A DNA stretch of 64,000 nt, from NCBI GenBank assembly GCA_002104945.1, contig MCFH01000038.1, positions 228,501 through 292,500 on the forward strand. The letters run 5' to 3'. Positions 10,777-22,606 of the stretch are shown here, piece by piece; positions within the stretch are counted from its first letter, which is position 1; every line of letters starts with the position of its first letter. The stretch is from Piromyces finnis. Its lineage: Eukaryota > Neocallimastigomycota > Neocallimastigomycetes > Neocallimastigales > Neocallimastigaceae. Position numbers and translations under genes: made by a program. The notes beneath the pieces are model-generated. The model did not search any database and was not told where the DNA came from. It was given only the letters and a program-made list of their open reading frames with translations.

Positions 10777-11559
10777 TAATATAAATTATTAGTATAATTA
10801 TTAGTATATTATTTTTTTAATTTCTAATAATGTTATAATACTAAGAAGTTACAATATCATAATGCATTATTGCTATACTATCTTTTATATAAAAGTAATA
10901 ATCAAACATTTTTTATATAGATAATGATAATTTTTTAAATTTTCATAAAAAAGGTCAAGAATTAATAATTGAAGTTTAAGAATTACAAATATTATAAATA
11001 AAGTTTTTTAATTTATATTATATTTACAACTACCGTTAAAATTTAGAAAAGATGTTTTCTTTATTTTTTTTTACAAGTGTTAGAATTATAATTTAAATTT
11101 AATAAGTATAATAAGCATGTCTATTTAATAATAATTAAAAATAATAACCAATTGATGTAGCTGTATAAAATAAAAAATAAGAAATTAGAATAATAAAAAT
11201 AAAATTCATTTATTTAATTAAAAAAAAAATAATAATTAAAAAAAAAAAAAGATATTATTATTATTATATTAGAAATATAAAATAAAATTACCATAAAATC
11301 TATTCTTTTATTTTTTAAAGTTTTATTTTCTTTTAAATATTTATATTAAGTTTCAGTTTCAAAAATAAAAAAAAAATGAAAAAAAACCATTAAAAACCAT
11401 TCGTAATGCTTAAATTGATTAAAAATTAATAAATCTTCATTTGTCTCCATATTTTATTTTAATATTTTCTAAATTATTATTGATGAATATTTTTTTTAAT
11501 ATTCTTGAATATCTTATATCTTTTAACGAATGGTGTCTCCATTAATATAAAAATTTTAT

Positions 11560-11568
11560 TATAAATAG
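11560..11568 (+). promoter_or_regulatory. TATA box of xylanase copy 4
   Basis: TATAAATAG 252 bp upstream of the ATG at 11812, mirror of the box of copy 3. TGTCTCC motifs are at 11534-11540 and 11442-11448. Confidence 0.6.
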
Positions 11569-11811
11569 AGAAAGGTTTTCTTTAAATTATTATCATCATT
11601 ATCATAATATTTTTATTCATATTATAATATTATAATATTATAAATATTATTGTATATAAAATAAAGCATTATAAATCATTATAAATTGTTATAAATTATA
11701 AAATAACTATTTTTTGTATTATATTACTTCATTGTAAATTATTATTATAATTTATTTAAAATTTAATTTTAATTATTTGTGAAAAAAAAAAAAATTAATA
11801 AAATAATAAAA

Positions 11812-12912
11812 ATGAAATTCAGTCAATTCATTCCAGTTGCTTTATCTTTTGCTACTTCTGCTTTAGCTCAAAGTTTCTGTAGCAGTGCTTCTCACTCTGG
11901 TCAAAGTGTTAAGGAAACCGGAAATAAGGTTGGTTCCATTGGTGGTGTTGGTTATGAAATGTGGGCTGATAGTGGTAATAACAGTGCTACTTTCTATTCT
12001 GATGGTTCTTTCTCTTGTTCTTTCTCTAATGCTAAGGATTATTTATGTCGTTCCGGTCTTTCCTTCGACAGTACTCAATCTCATTCTCAAATTGGTCACA
12101 TGTATGCTGACTTCAAACTTGTCAAGCAAAACATTGCCAATGTCGATTATTCCTATGTTGGTATCTACGGTTGGACCAGAAATCCACTTGTAGAATTCTA
12201 CATTGTTGATAACTGGCTTAGTCAATATCGTCCAGGTGATTGGGTTGGTAATAAGAAACATGGTGATTTCATCATTGATGGTGCTCAATACACAGTTTTT
12301 GAAAACACTCGTTTTGGACCATCTATTGATGGTGATACTCAATTCAAACAATACTTTAGTATTCGTCAAACCCCACGTGATTGTGGTACAATTGATATTT
12401 CAGCTCACTTTGCTCAATGGGAAAAGCTTGGTATGACTATGGGTAAAATGCATGAAGCTAAAGTTTTAGGAGAAGCAGGTAGTAATGGAGCAGGTACTAG
12501 TGGTACCGCAGATTTCCCATATGCTAAAGTTTACATTGGTCAAGGTAATGGAGGTAATGCAGGAGGTAATGCAGGAGGAGCCCCAACTCAACAAGCCCCA
12601 CCACAATCTAATGATAATCAAGGAGCTAACTTTGGAGGTCAAAATCAATGGAACCAAGGTAACAACAATCAATGGAACCAAGGAGGTAATCAAGGAGGTA
12701 ACCCATGGGACCAAGGTAACAACAATCAATGGAATAATAACAACCAATGGAACAACAACAACAACAACAATCAATGGAATCAATGGGACCAAGGAAATAA
12801 CAATAATCAATGGAATAATAATAACCAATGGAACAACAACAACAACCAATGGAACCAAGGTGGTAATCCATGGGATCAAGGAAACAATAACAATCAATGG
12901 CGTTGGTATTAG
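11812..12912 (+). CDS. GH11 endo-1,4-beta-xylanase, copy 4 (right palindrome arm)
   Basis: 366 residues, with the same architecture as its inverted twin at 7883-8983: signal peptide, GH11 domain with both catalytic glutamates, one 19-residue tail unit, end NNNNQWRWY. The only protein difference is Ile154 (codon atc at 12271-12273) instead of the Thr found in every other copy. This suggests a very recent duplication or ongoing gene conversion. ATG chosen over the upstream GTG at 11779. Confidence 0.95.
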   Translation: MKFSQFIPVALSFATSALAQSFCSSASHSGQSVKETGNKVGSIGGVGYEMWADSGNNSATFYSDGSFSCSFSNAKDYLCRSGLSFDSTQSHSQIGHMYADFKLVKQNIANVDYSYVGIYGWTRNPLVEFYIVDNWLSQYRPGDWVGNKKHGDFIIDGAQYTVFENTRFGPSIDGDTQFKQYFSIRQTPRDCGTIDISAHFAQWEKLGMTMGKMHEAKVLGEAGSNGAGTSGTADFPYAKVYIGQGNGGNAGGNAGGAPTQQAPPQSNDNQGANFGGQNQWNQGNNNQWNQGGNQGGNPWDQGNNNQWNNNNQWNNNNNNNQWNQWDQGNNNNQWNNNNQWNNNNNQWNQGGNPWDQGNNNNQWRWY

Positions 12913-13335
12913 ATGAAAAGAAATAAACTTTCAAATATTATAAAATAAAACAATAAGCTTAGTAAAATATATGTTCAAAAAAATTTTTTTAATTTTTTTT
13001 ATAAAAATAATCTTTAAATAATTTTTACTATTAAAATATTTTTAAAAAATTCTTAAAAAGTCTTTCGAATATAATAGATTTGTAAAATATATGTAAAAAA
13101 TTTTAAAAATATTTAATAAAACTTTATAAATAAATAATTAGCCAATATATATTTAATAATCATTTATAATTCTTTAGTATTTTTATTAAATTATTGTGTT
13201 TGCTTAAAAAAAATAGTTTTCAAGTGAATTTATTATTCAAAAAATGACTTGTTTCTCTTTTTTATTATTATTATTTTTCCTTTTTATTAAATGCTTAATT
13301 AAATATAAAAAAAACCATTACATGCATTAGAAATA

Positions 13336-14149
13336 TTCAGTCCATATTTTGATATAACTAAATTATCATATAGTTATGTTAATTTTTTTTTTTTTTGAAA
13401 TATATAAAATAATTGTTAATCGATATTGTTCATAATAAATACATGATTACTAAAATCTTATATACCCTAATTATTTTATATTCATATTTCTTGACATATC
13501 AGTACTATTAATCATTAGTACAATCTCCTAAAATGTTAAAATATTACTCCTATATGCACATTAGGAATTTAAGATTAAATAAAATTTTTTCTATAATCCT
13601 TTTAAACAACAAAAAAATTTCATTCAAATATTAAACTAAAAATCAAGATAAATTTATTAATAAATTTAGTAACTGGAAGATTAGTATTTGTATGTATATG
13701 TTTCTAGTATAATTATTTATTCATAAGAAAGTAATAAGTAAATTACTAAATTACTTTCTTATGAATAACGAGGATATTTAAAGGATACTCCTTTTAATAA
13801 TTAACCCGGATTTTTTTCCTTTACAACAAAAAACCAATTTGTTTAAAAATCAAAGGTAAAATAAAAGTTCAATAACCTAATCCATTCACAAATAAAAATT
13901 TTGACAATCTTTTAAATACTTTTTTAATATTTTCTTATACAAGGAAGATAATACACTTTTTCATGTATTTACTTATTTATTTTGTGATTTTACATTATAT
14001 TAGATAATAATACATAGGGTTATTTATAATAAACATATTGATATCATTGACATAATAAATAATATATAAAACTAATAAAATATATATAAATAAAAATAGA
14101 AATATAAAATAAAATATAACAGTTTCAATTAAGTTCAATGAACTTGAAA
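13336..14149. other. AT-rich intergenic stretch with one strong hairpin
   Basis: Between the right palindrome arm and the reverse-transcriptase relic. The only structure recognised is the inverted repeat at 13717-13768. No coding frame that I can support. Confidence 0.5.
13717..13768. repeat. Perfect 19 bp inverted repeat with 14 nt loop
   Basis: ttattcataagaaagtaat at 13717-13735 is matched exactly by its reverse complement at 13750-13768. It could be the remnant of a miniature inverted-repeat element or a cruciform-prone site. It is not next to a gene end, so a terminator role is not indicated. Confidence 0.75.
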
Positions 14150-15035
14150 TTTTTAATGTGTGGGATCGGTCCCTACCTAATAAATTAAATGAAATAAAAA
14201 TAAAAAAAAAGAAACATTAAGTATGATAGTATAGTATCCACTAGACTCTCCTATGAGTAATGTTTTCAATCAAAAAAATACTACCATTGAACTGTAGGGA
14301 ACATTTTCCTTTTACCATAGCAATAAGTCGCCGGCGCTCTTAATTACATTAGGTGTCTATTAAATCTATCAAAAAATAATTTTATATAGCTACTAATGAT
14401 AAAAATTGTTTTTGTTAAAAAAGTCTCAAAACCCTCTATGTATGGAACATGAGACTCCAACAAACTGTAAAGCTGTTCATTCAAATATTATTTTCCACCT
14501 TATCGATTTGTAATTCATCATAAACTAAAATCTCACCAAAAAAAAACGTTACAAATAGTTTTTCTTATTTCCATTTCAGTAAGTGATAAATTGATTCTTA
14601 TATTTATCATGAAAAGGGATAAAAAGATCATCAAGAAAACAAAGTGAGAAAGTTCTGTACTCAGATAATGCAAAACATTCTAGTATCCAACAATGAAAAT
14701 ATTATTCACCATATCCGCAATATGGACAGATACGAAGGGTCAGTCAGTAGTAAGTTTATTGCAAACAATAGCAACTTTGGTGGTAATGTTTACATAACCG
14801 CATCAAATACGAACAATCTAAGTAATTTCTAAATTCAATTGAAGTTTGCTTTGACCACTTATTTATTCCAAAAGACATTTCATTTAAATTCTCCCAATTA
14901 AGAACTAGATTAAGCATCTTTTGAAAATTCTTCTTGCTAGACACAATCAGAATGATGTTATCAGCAAAGAGGCCACCACAATTACATTTATTTCCTAAAT
15001 TAACACCAAGCCTTTCACAACTAATTCTTTAATGT
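14150..15035 (-). mobile_element. Degenerate non-LTR (LINE-like) reverse transcriptase fragment
   Basis: Clearest at about 14756-15035 on the minus strand. The frame reads ERLGVNLGNKCNCGGLFADN, continues IILIVSSKKNFQKMLNLVLNW and then FGINKWSK. This is the RT palm region: LFADD-type catalytic motif, a helix with LQ.ML..V..W spacing, then the FxINxxKS-type motif. The second Asp of the catalytic pair is Asn here (FADN), and downstream frames are broken by stops and shifts. GC content is visibly higher than the flanks from about 14150 on. Family assignment beyond non-LTR type is not possible by eye. Confidence 0.65.
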
Positions 15036-15550
15036 TATACTATTCCACGTTAAAAATAAAACGATAAGTCTTACTTATTTTTATATTATAAATAAGATTA
15101 ATTGGGGAATTGAATTTAAATGAATATTTTAAAAAAAAAAAAAAAAAAAAACTTTTCCATTTATTAATTTTACATTAAAAAGGATTATAAATGAAATATT
15201 TTATATTTTTATTATATTCTTTAATATTATACTTTATTTATATATATTATTATTATAATATTAAATTTTACATTGAAATTACTTTTTATAAAAAAAAATT
15301 ATATATTTATTTATCAAATTTTATAATACAAAATATATTTACTCTTATAAAATTGAATGTACATATTTCTTGTATTTATATATTAATTAATTAAAAAAAA
15401 AATTTTTTTATTTTATATAAAAGAAAATTAATATTTACTACTTAAAAATACTTTTTTTTTTGGATTGATAGCATATACAAAAAAAAAAAAATAAAGTGTA
15501 CGTTTTATAAAAAATATCAAGATACAAGATACATAATATCTTATTTAAAT
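15036..15550. other. AT-rich intergenic stretch, no gene seen
   Basis: 3' flank of the xylanase at 15551-16717. A 67-residue plus-strand frame (15191-15394) of mostly Ile, Tyr, Phe and Leu is judged random. Confidence 0.5.
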
Positions 15551-16717
15551 TTACCACCAACGCCATGGGTTATTGTTATTGTTTCCTTGATCCCATGGAT
15601 TACCACCTTGGTTCCATTGGTTGTTGTTGTTGTTGTTCCATTGGTTATTATTATTCCATTGATTATTGTTGTTTCCTTGGTCCCATTGATTCCATTGATT
15701 GTTGTTGTTGTTGTTGTTGTTCCATTGGTTGTTATTATTCCATTGATTGTTGTTACCTTGGTCCCATGGGTTACCTCCTTGATTACCTCCTTGGTTCCAT
15801 TGATTGTTGTTACCTTGGTCCCATGGGTTACCTCCTTGATTACCTCCTTGGTTCCATTGATTGTTGTTACCTTGGTTCCATTGATTTTGACCTCCAAAGT
15901 TAGCTCCTTGATTATCATTAGATTGTGGTGGGGCTTGTTGAGTTGGGGCTCCTCCTGCATTACCTCCTGCATTACCTCCATTACCTTGACCAATGTAAAC
16001 TTTAGCATATGGGAAATCTGCGGTACCACTAGTACCTGCTCCATTACTACCTGCTTCTCCTAAAACTTTAGCTTCATGCATTTTACCCATAGTCATACCA
16101 AGCTTTTCCCATTGAGCAAAGTGAGCTGAAATATCAATTGTACCACAATCACGTGGGGTTTGACGAATACTAAAGTATTGTTTGAATTGAGTATCACCAT
16201 CAATAGATGGTCCAAAACGAGTGTTTTCAAAAACTGTGTATTGAGCACCATCAATGGTGAAATCACCATGTTTCTTATTACCAACCCAATCACCTGGACG
16301 ATATTGACTAAGCCAGTTATCAACAATGTAGAATTCTACAAGTGGATTTCTGGTCCAACCGTAGATACCAACATAGGAATAATCGACATTGGCAATGTTT
16401 TGCTTGACAAGTTTGAAGTCAGCATACATGTGACCAATTTGAGAATGAGATTGAGTACTGTCGAAGGAAAGACCGGAACGACATAAATAATCCTTAGCAT
16501 TAGAGAAAGAACAAGAGAAAGAACCATCAGAATAGAAAGTAGCACTGTTATTACCACTATCAGCCCACATTTCATAACCAACACCACCAATGGAACCAAC
16601 CTTATTTCCGGTTTCCTTAACACTTTGACCAGAGTGAGAAGCACTGCTACAGAAACTTTGAGCTAAAGCAGAAGTAGCAAAAGATAAAGCAACTGGAATG
16701 AATTGACTGAATTTCAT
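15551..16717 (-). CDS. GH11 endo-1,4-beta-xylanase, copy 5 (two tail units)
   Basis: 388 residues starting directly at the MKFSQF signal peptide. The catalytic domain matches copy 2 residue for residue as far as I could compare. The tail is of the SNDNQGANFGGQNQW class, carries two 19-residue units (about 15740-15853 in DNA) and ends NNNNNPWRWW, like copy 2. About 90 bp of 5' flank (poly-A stretch and taataataatttacaatga) is shared with copies 2, 3 and 4. Further upstream the flanks diverge, so this copy is not part of the palindrome. Confidence 0.95.
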   Translation of the reverse strand: MKFSQFIPVALSFATSALAQSFCSSASHSGQSVKETGNKVGSIGGVGYEMWADSGNNSATFYSDGSFSCSFSNAKDYLCRSGLSFDSTQSHSQIGHMYADFKLVKQNIANVDYSYVGIYGWTRNPLVEFYIVDNWLSQYRPGDWVGNKKHGDFTIDGAQYTVFENTRFGPSIDGDTQFKQYFSIRQTPRDCGTIDISAHFAQWEKLGMTMGKMHEAKVLGEAGSNGAGTSGTADFPYAKVYIGQGNGGNAGGNAGGAPTQQAPPQSNDNQGANFGGQNQWNQGNNNQWNQGGNQGGNPWDQGNNNQWNQGGNQGGNPWDQGNNNQWNNNNQWNNNNNNNNQWNQWDQGNNNNQWNNNNQWNNNNNNQWNQGGNPWDQGNNNNNPWRWW

Positions 16718-16908
16718 TTTTATTATTTTATTAATTTTTTTTTTTTCACAAATAATTAAAATAAAATTTTAAATAAATTATAATAATAATTTACAATGAA
16801 GTAATATAATACAAAAATCAATTATTTTATAATTTATATTTATAATATTTTATTTACACTAATATTATAATGAAAAAGATATAGAATAAATAAGCGAAAA
16901 AACAAAGA

Positions 16909-16917
16909 CTATTTATA
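16909..16917 (-). promoter_or_regulatory. TATA box of xylanase copy 5
   Basis: Minus strand TATAAATAG about 192 bp before the ATG at 16717. No TGTCTCC motif was seen upstream. Confidence 0.6.
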
Positions 16918-18852
16918 TAAATTTCATTCTTTTTTAACAATCTTCATTTTATTTAAAAAATATATTAAAAAAAATTAATTTTTAATTTAATTTACCTATT
17001 ATAATTTTATTTATTAATAAAAATAAAATTAAAAAATTATACCCATAATTAAAAAACGTAATTGCTATTACACCATAAACCAAAAAAGCATATGAATTAA
17101 AATTTACATTTTTATATTTATTAATTAGTTAAATAAATGGTGGTAAAAACAAAATAAATAATATAAATAATTATATGGTAAATAGCACCAATAAAATCTT
17201 ATACTCTCTTTAAATAATAAAGAAAAGAAAAAAATATGTTAAATGATACCATTTAATATTGCATCATTCAAAAAAAAGTTATTGTGGATATTCAATTTAA
17301 AATATAAAAATTTATCTTGTCTATACTTGATCTTTTTAACCATAAAGTTTTTTTTTTTTTCAATAAAATCTTTTTAAAAAAAAAAAAAGTCATATTATTA
17401 TTACAAAGTATAATTAAGTATTCTTTATTATTTATTGTTTATTAAGTATTTTTACTAAGTATTATTATTATGAATGCTTTATAAAAAAAAAAAAATAATT
17501 CTTATGTGTGAAATTTTTAATTTGATAGTTTACTAATAATATTTAATTTTACTTATTAAAAAAAGTCAACAAAATGCATCGTATTATTATAAAATTTTAG
17601 TATTGGTGGTAGCTGTCATCCAAATCAATAAACGACAAAGAACCTATTCACCATATATTAAATTGAAACATGAAACATTTTTAAAATGTTTTAATTTAAA
17701 GATTTTCCATTTTTAGTCATTTTAAGTATTAAATATCAAAAATTAATTTAATTTTTAATACATAACCCATTTTTAATATTAATATTTAATCTATTTATTT
17801 AATTTATTTTTGATATTTATATTAAATTATGATCATAAAAACTAATTTATAAACGGCAAGTTATTAAGATTATATTTATTACAGTTTATAATTCTTTAGA
17901 TTTTAATAGGCATCACATTTTTTTTTATAATATTATTTTTTAATATAAAATAAAATTAAAAAAGTTTCTATAATTTATGGGAGAAAGTGAAAGATATTCA
18001 TTTTTTAATTTAATAAAGATATTTTACTTTATTAAACGATATAAAAGATAATCGATATAGGTTATGGTTTTTGTATATTGCAATAAACACTCAAACAATA
18101 TTAATTGTAATAATAGAACAATATTATATGTATTTATTTTTTATATTTTTTATTATTACCATTATAATATTATTCAAAAAAGAAAAAGGTTTTATTTTTA
18201 TTAGTATAGATTGTATTTTGTTATCCTGTAATAACTTTAATATTTTAATTGTCTTATTCAAATGTTATTTTATATAAATAATTATTATCTTTTATTATTA
18301 ATATTCCAAATAACAATTTTATGTCTACAATTAATATTATAACTATAAATATTCAATATTTGTAAAAATAATACTACAATAATGGTAATTTATTCTTATG
18401 AAGATTCTATTTTGTAATTCTAGTGATTCCAAGTGTTTATCTACAAATTATTAATCATTGATATTAAATTATTTATATGTTCCCTCCATATTCATAAACA
18501 AAAAGAAAAATAAAATGTATTATATTACACCACAAATTTAATATTACAAAATAATGTCTTATAACTTTATACATACATATACTATAAATCTGTTTTTTAA
18601 ATTTTTTTTAAATACATGATCTTTATTAAATAAAATTATATCAATACTAAAAAAAAATTAATGATTTAACATCTATCTAAATTTCTATATTATATAATGA
18701 AAATTTTGAAAATAAAAAATATATGAAATTACGAAAAAAAAAAAAAAATACATTTATATTTTAAATGTTATGTTAGAATTAATAAGGTTATTAATTCTTC
18801 TTTTTAGGTAGGTTTTTGCAATATAAATATTATCAATTGAGATAGTATTTAC
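16918..18852. other. AT-rich intergenic stretch, no gene seen
   Basis: About 1.9 kb between two minus-strand xylanases. Dominated by A/T runs; small frames such as 18071-18277 are low-complexity Ile/Phe/Leu and are not called. Confidence 0.5.
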
Positions 18853-19998
18853 TTAGTACCAACGCCATTGGTTGTTGTTGTTGTTATTGTTCCATTGATT
18901 CCATTGATTGTTGTTGTTGTTGTTCCATTGATTCCATTGATTGTTGTTGTTGTTGTTATTATTCCATTGATTCCATTGATTATTGTTGTTTCCTTGGTTC
19001 CATTGGTTCCATTGATTGTTGTTGTTGTTGTTATTCCATTGATTGTTGTTATTTCCTTGGTCCCATTGATTCCATTGATTGTTGTTGTTGTTGTTGTTCC
19101 ATTGATTGTTGTTGTTACCTTGGTCCCATTGGTTCCATTGATTGTTGTTGTTGTTATTCCATTGATTACCTTGATCAAAAGTAACACCTTGATTACCATT
19201 AGATTGTGGTGGGGCTTGTTGAGTTGGGGCTCCTCCTGCATTACCTCCTGCATTACCTCCATTACCTTGACCAATGTAAACTTTAGCATATGGGAAATCT
19301 GCGGTACCACTAGTACCTGCTCCATTACTACCTGCTTCTCCTAAAACTTTAGCTTCATGCATTTTACCCATAGTCATACCAAGCTTTTCCCATTGAGCAA
19401 AGTGAGCTGAAATATCAATTGTACCACAATCACGTGGGGTTTGACGAATACTAAAGTATTGTTTGAATTGAGTATCACCATCAATAGATGGTCCAAAACG
19501 AGTGTTTTCAAAAACTGTGTATTGAGCACCATCAATGGTGAAATCACCATGTTTCTTATTACCAACCCAATCACCTGGACGATATTGACTAAGCCAGTTA
19601 TCAACAATGTAGAATTCTACAAGTGGATTTCTGGTCCAACCGTAGATACCAACATAGGAATAATCGACATTGGCAATGTTTTGCTTGACAAGTTTGAAGT
19701 CAGCATACATGTGACCAATTTGAGAATGAGATTGAGTACTGTCGAAGGAAAGACCGGAACGACATAAATAATCCTTAGCATTAGAGAAAGAACAAGAGAA
19801 AGAACCATCAGAATAGAAAGTAGCACTGTTATTACCACTATCAGCCCACATTTCATAACCAACACCACCAATGGAACCAACCTTATTTCCGGTTTCCTTA
19901 ACACTTTGACCAGAGTGAGAAGCACTGCTACAGAAGCTTTGAGCTAAAGCAGAAGTAGCAAAAGATAAAGCAACTGGAATGAATTGACTGAATTTCAT
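18853..19998 (-). CDS. GH11 endo-1,4-beta-xylanase, copy 6
   Basis: 381 residues; complete counterpart of the truncated copy 1. The hinge ends SNGNQGVTFDQGNQW instead of the GANFGGQNQW of the palindrome class. The tail is built of QWNQW(D/N)QGNNNN blocks and Asn runs and ends NNNNQWRWY, with no 19-residue NPWDQ unit. GH11 catalytic residues are unchanged. The whole gene plus about 1.9 kb of upstream DNA is duplicated at the left window edge. Confidence 0.95.
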   Translation of the reverse strand: MKFSQFIPVALSFATSALAQSFCSSASHSGQSVKETGNKVGSIGGVGYEMWADSGNNSATFYSDGSFSCSFSNAKDYLCRSGLSFDSTQSHSQIGHMYADFKLVKQNIANVDYSYVGIYGWTRNPLVEFYIVDNWLSQYRPGDWVGNKKHGDFTIDGAQYTVFENTRFGPSIDGDTQFKQYFSIRQTPRDCGTIDISAHFAQWEKLGMTMGKMHEAKVLGEAGSNGAGTSGTADFPYAKVYIGQGNGGNAGGNAGGAPTQQAPPQSNGNQGVTFDQGNQWNNNNNNQWNQWDQGNNNNQWNNNNNNNQWNQWDQGNNNNQWNNNNNNNQWNQWNQGNNNNQWNQWNNNNNNNNQWNQWNNNNNNQWNQWNNNNNNNQWRWY

Positions 19999-21917
19999 TT
20001 TTTATTATATATACAAATATTTAAAATTATTTAAAATTTAAATTTTATTTTTTATTAATTCAATTAATAAGTAATTATAATAAGTAATTATAATACAATT
20101 AAAATGATACTATAATAAGAAATATTAATAAATATTAATACTAATGAATTAAAAAAAAAAGAATGAATTGATAAATTTGAAGGAAAAATTTGAAACTATT
20201 TATACAATGAAATTTAAATCATCTCTACTAATCCTTTTTTGAAAATATTTTAAAAATTTCATTTATAAGCAGATTTAAATTAAAAATTCTAGATTTTAAT
20301 TTATTTTCTCTAGGAAATACAATAATAATTTAAGTTTCAAATGAAAATAATTTATATTAAAATTTATGGTATTTATGGAGACATAGGAAGAGATAGGTTT
20401 AAAAAAAATATTAAATTCTAAACAAAAAGAAATAATAATAATATTTGATATTATGAAAATTATCCCAATAAAAAACTATTAAACTTCACATTAACTCAAT
20501 CGATTTAATATAAATGATTTACTTTTTTTTTTTTTTTTTTTAATTAAAAAGGTAGATATAAAAAATCAATAGTAATATAGATAGAGAGATATTTTGAATA
20601 ACTTGTACGAATTTATTTCTTTTCTTTTAATGTATAGTGAATGAGTATATAATAAAGGTATAGTAAAAGTATATTAAATATTATATAAATATTAAATATT
20701 ATTTTAATCGTATTTATCATTTTATCACATCCCATCCTAACAAAAAAAGTATTCATAAAATATTTTATTCAATAACGGCATGCATTTAAAAAAAAATATT
20801 AACAAAACCAACATTATAAAACATTTGTACAACAACCAAGTTCTTTGATATTTTTTAAAATTAGTTATAAATGGTTACACACTAATAATATTGAAAAATA
20901 AACCAATAACTATTTTATATATATATATATATATTTAAAATTTAAATAAATTTTTAATTATTCTTTATTTATTTTTATTTTTATTATTTTTATTATTATG
21001 AGTAAACAATTTCTTTTTTCTATTTTATAAGGTTTGCTTTATAAACTTTATACCTTTTGGGTTTTTAATGTTTATTAATATCAGATATTAAAAAGTTGAA
21101 ACTTTTCTAATATAATAAATTAAATGTTAACAGTTTAATAGATTTGTTGTTTTCTTTAAATTTTAATTTAAAAAATAGTCTATTTTTAGTATCCTACTTT
21201 GTTTAATCTTTCTAAAGTTTTTAATAGTTAAACCTAAATAGTTTTATTTATAAATATTAATATATAATATGAATTTTTTCAACAAACCATTAAAAAAAGT
21301 TCATCATCATATTATTATTCTAATTATTAAACTTTTCTTTCATCATAAAAAAATATTAAAATATATTATCATAAATCATAAATCCATAATAATAAATTAA
21401 TAAATAAAATAATTATTTGAAAAGTTAAAAATTTGTGACAACTTTAACAACAATATTTAAATTTTATAAAAATTAAAGTTACATTATAGTTCTCATACCA
21501 TTAAAAAAAAAAAAAAGATGAAAAAAAGACCGCAAAAAAAGAAACTTAATCCATTGAGTTTTAAAAGTCTTTCCAATAAAAAAAATAATAAAAACATAAA
21601 GATTAATAAATTACAAATATATTTTTTATCTTAATATTACTAATGTATTAAATGTGTGAAGCTTTTTAATTCTTTTTCCTAGACTATAAGTTTATTATAA
21701 AAAATTTTTATTTTTTTATTATAATCTAATTTAATATATCTTAACTTGTGGATTTCCACATGCTCAATAATTAATTTATGTTATTAATTATATGTAATAC
21801 AATAATATTATTATTTATTAATTTCTCGATAAATTAAATAATTTCTAAAATAATACTAAAATGGATTGCTAAATAACTAAACAATAATAATAATAATAAG
21901 TTAATTTAATATGAATA
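18979..21917. repeat. Direct segmental duplication, copy B
   Basis: Same orientation as 1-2932. The coordinate offset grows from about 18978 near the gene to about 18985 at the right end, explained by a few extra bases in T/A runs. After 21917 the two loci share nothing obvious. Confidence 0.9.
20196..20204 (-). promoter_or_regulatory. TATA box of xylanase copy 6
   Basis: Minus strand TATAAATAG about 198 bp upstream of the ATG at 19998; TGTCTCC at 20377-20383, 173 bp further out, exactly as in copy 1. Confidence 0.6.
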
Positions 21918-22606
21918 AATAAAAAAAAAAAATGTTTCATATTTATGATACTCAATACATTATTATAATAGAAATTTCTACAGTCATGGTTTCAAAAAAC
22001 GGAATTTAGAGAATAGGAGAATAATGTAATTAGAACTGTTAAAATAATTATAATTTTTTATAAAAAATCAATTATTCCGATTAACACGGATTTTAACCAG
22101 GCTAAAAAATCCCTTAGCCATACTTTTGGCAAAACTCTTATTAAAATATCATTATTGCATTAATAATTAAAAGTATTAATTATTTATTAAATAACTAATT
22201 AAAATAATTTATCGTACATAATTTCACTCTATTTATTTTCATGATACTAAAAACTATTCATTTTAATTAGTACAGTGAAAATTCTTTAAATATAACAAAA
22301 ATTTAAAAAATTATTAGCAAATAAGTAATATATTAATATAGATAACTTTTTTTATATATATAATTAAATTATTGTTTTATTTATTATAATAAATATTTAT
22401 ATTTATATTATAAAAAAATTACATTATATAACAATTATAGGAAATATTAAATAACATATATATAATATCCCCATTTTAAATAGTAACATTGATTAAAAAA
22501 ATTTTTTTTTTAAAATAAAAAAACTAACATATAAATAAATATGCGTATATATACATAATCTTTATATAAATATATATAAAAGTTTTTATAATTTTTTGAT
22601 GAACAT
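21918..22606. other. AT-rich intergenic stretch, no gene seen
   Basis: From the end of duplication copy B to the CBM1-bearing xylanase. A slightly GC-richer patch (about 21960-22140) contains a short inverted repeat, ggctaa/ttagcc (near 22099-22118). No gene recognised. Confidence 0.5.

Larger units (their letters stand above)
10777..13335. repeat. Inverted repeat, right arm (~2.56 kb)
   Basis: Mirror image of 7455-10019 around a centre near 10398. The promoter boxes and the gene are at exactly mirrored coordinates (TATA 9227-9235 and 11560-11568), so no indel separates the arms over that span. Confidence 0.92.
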
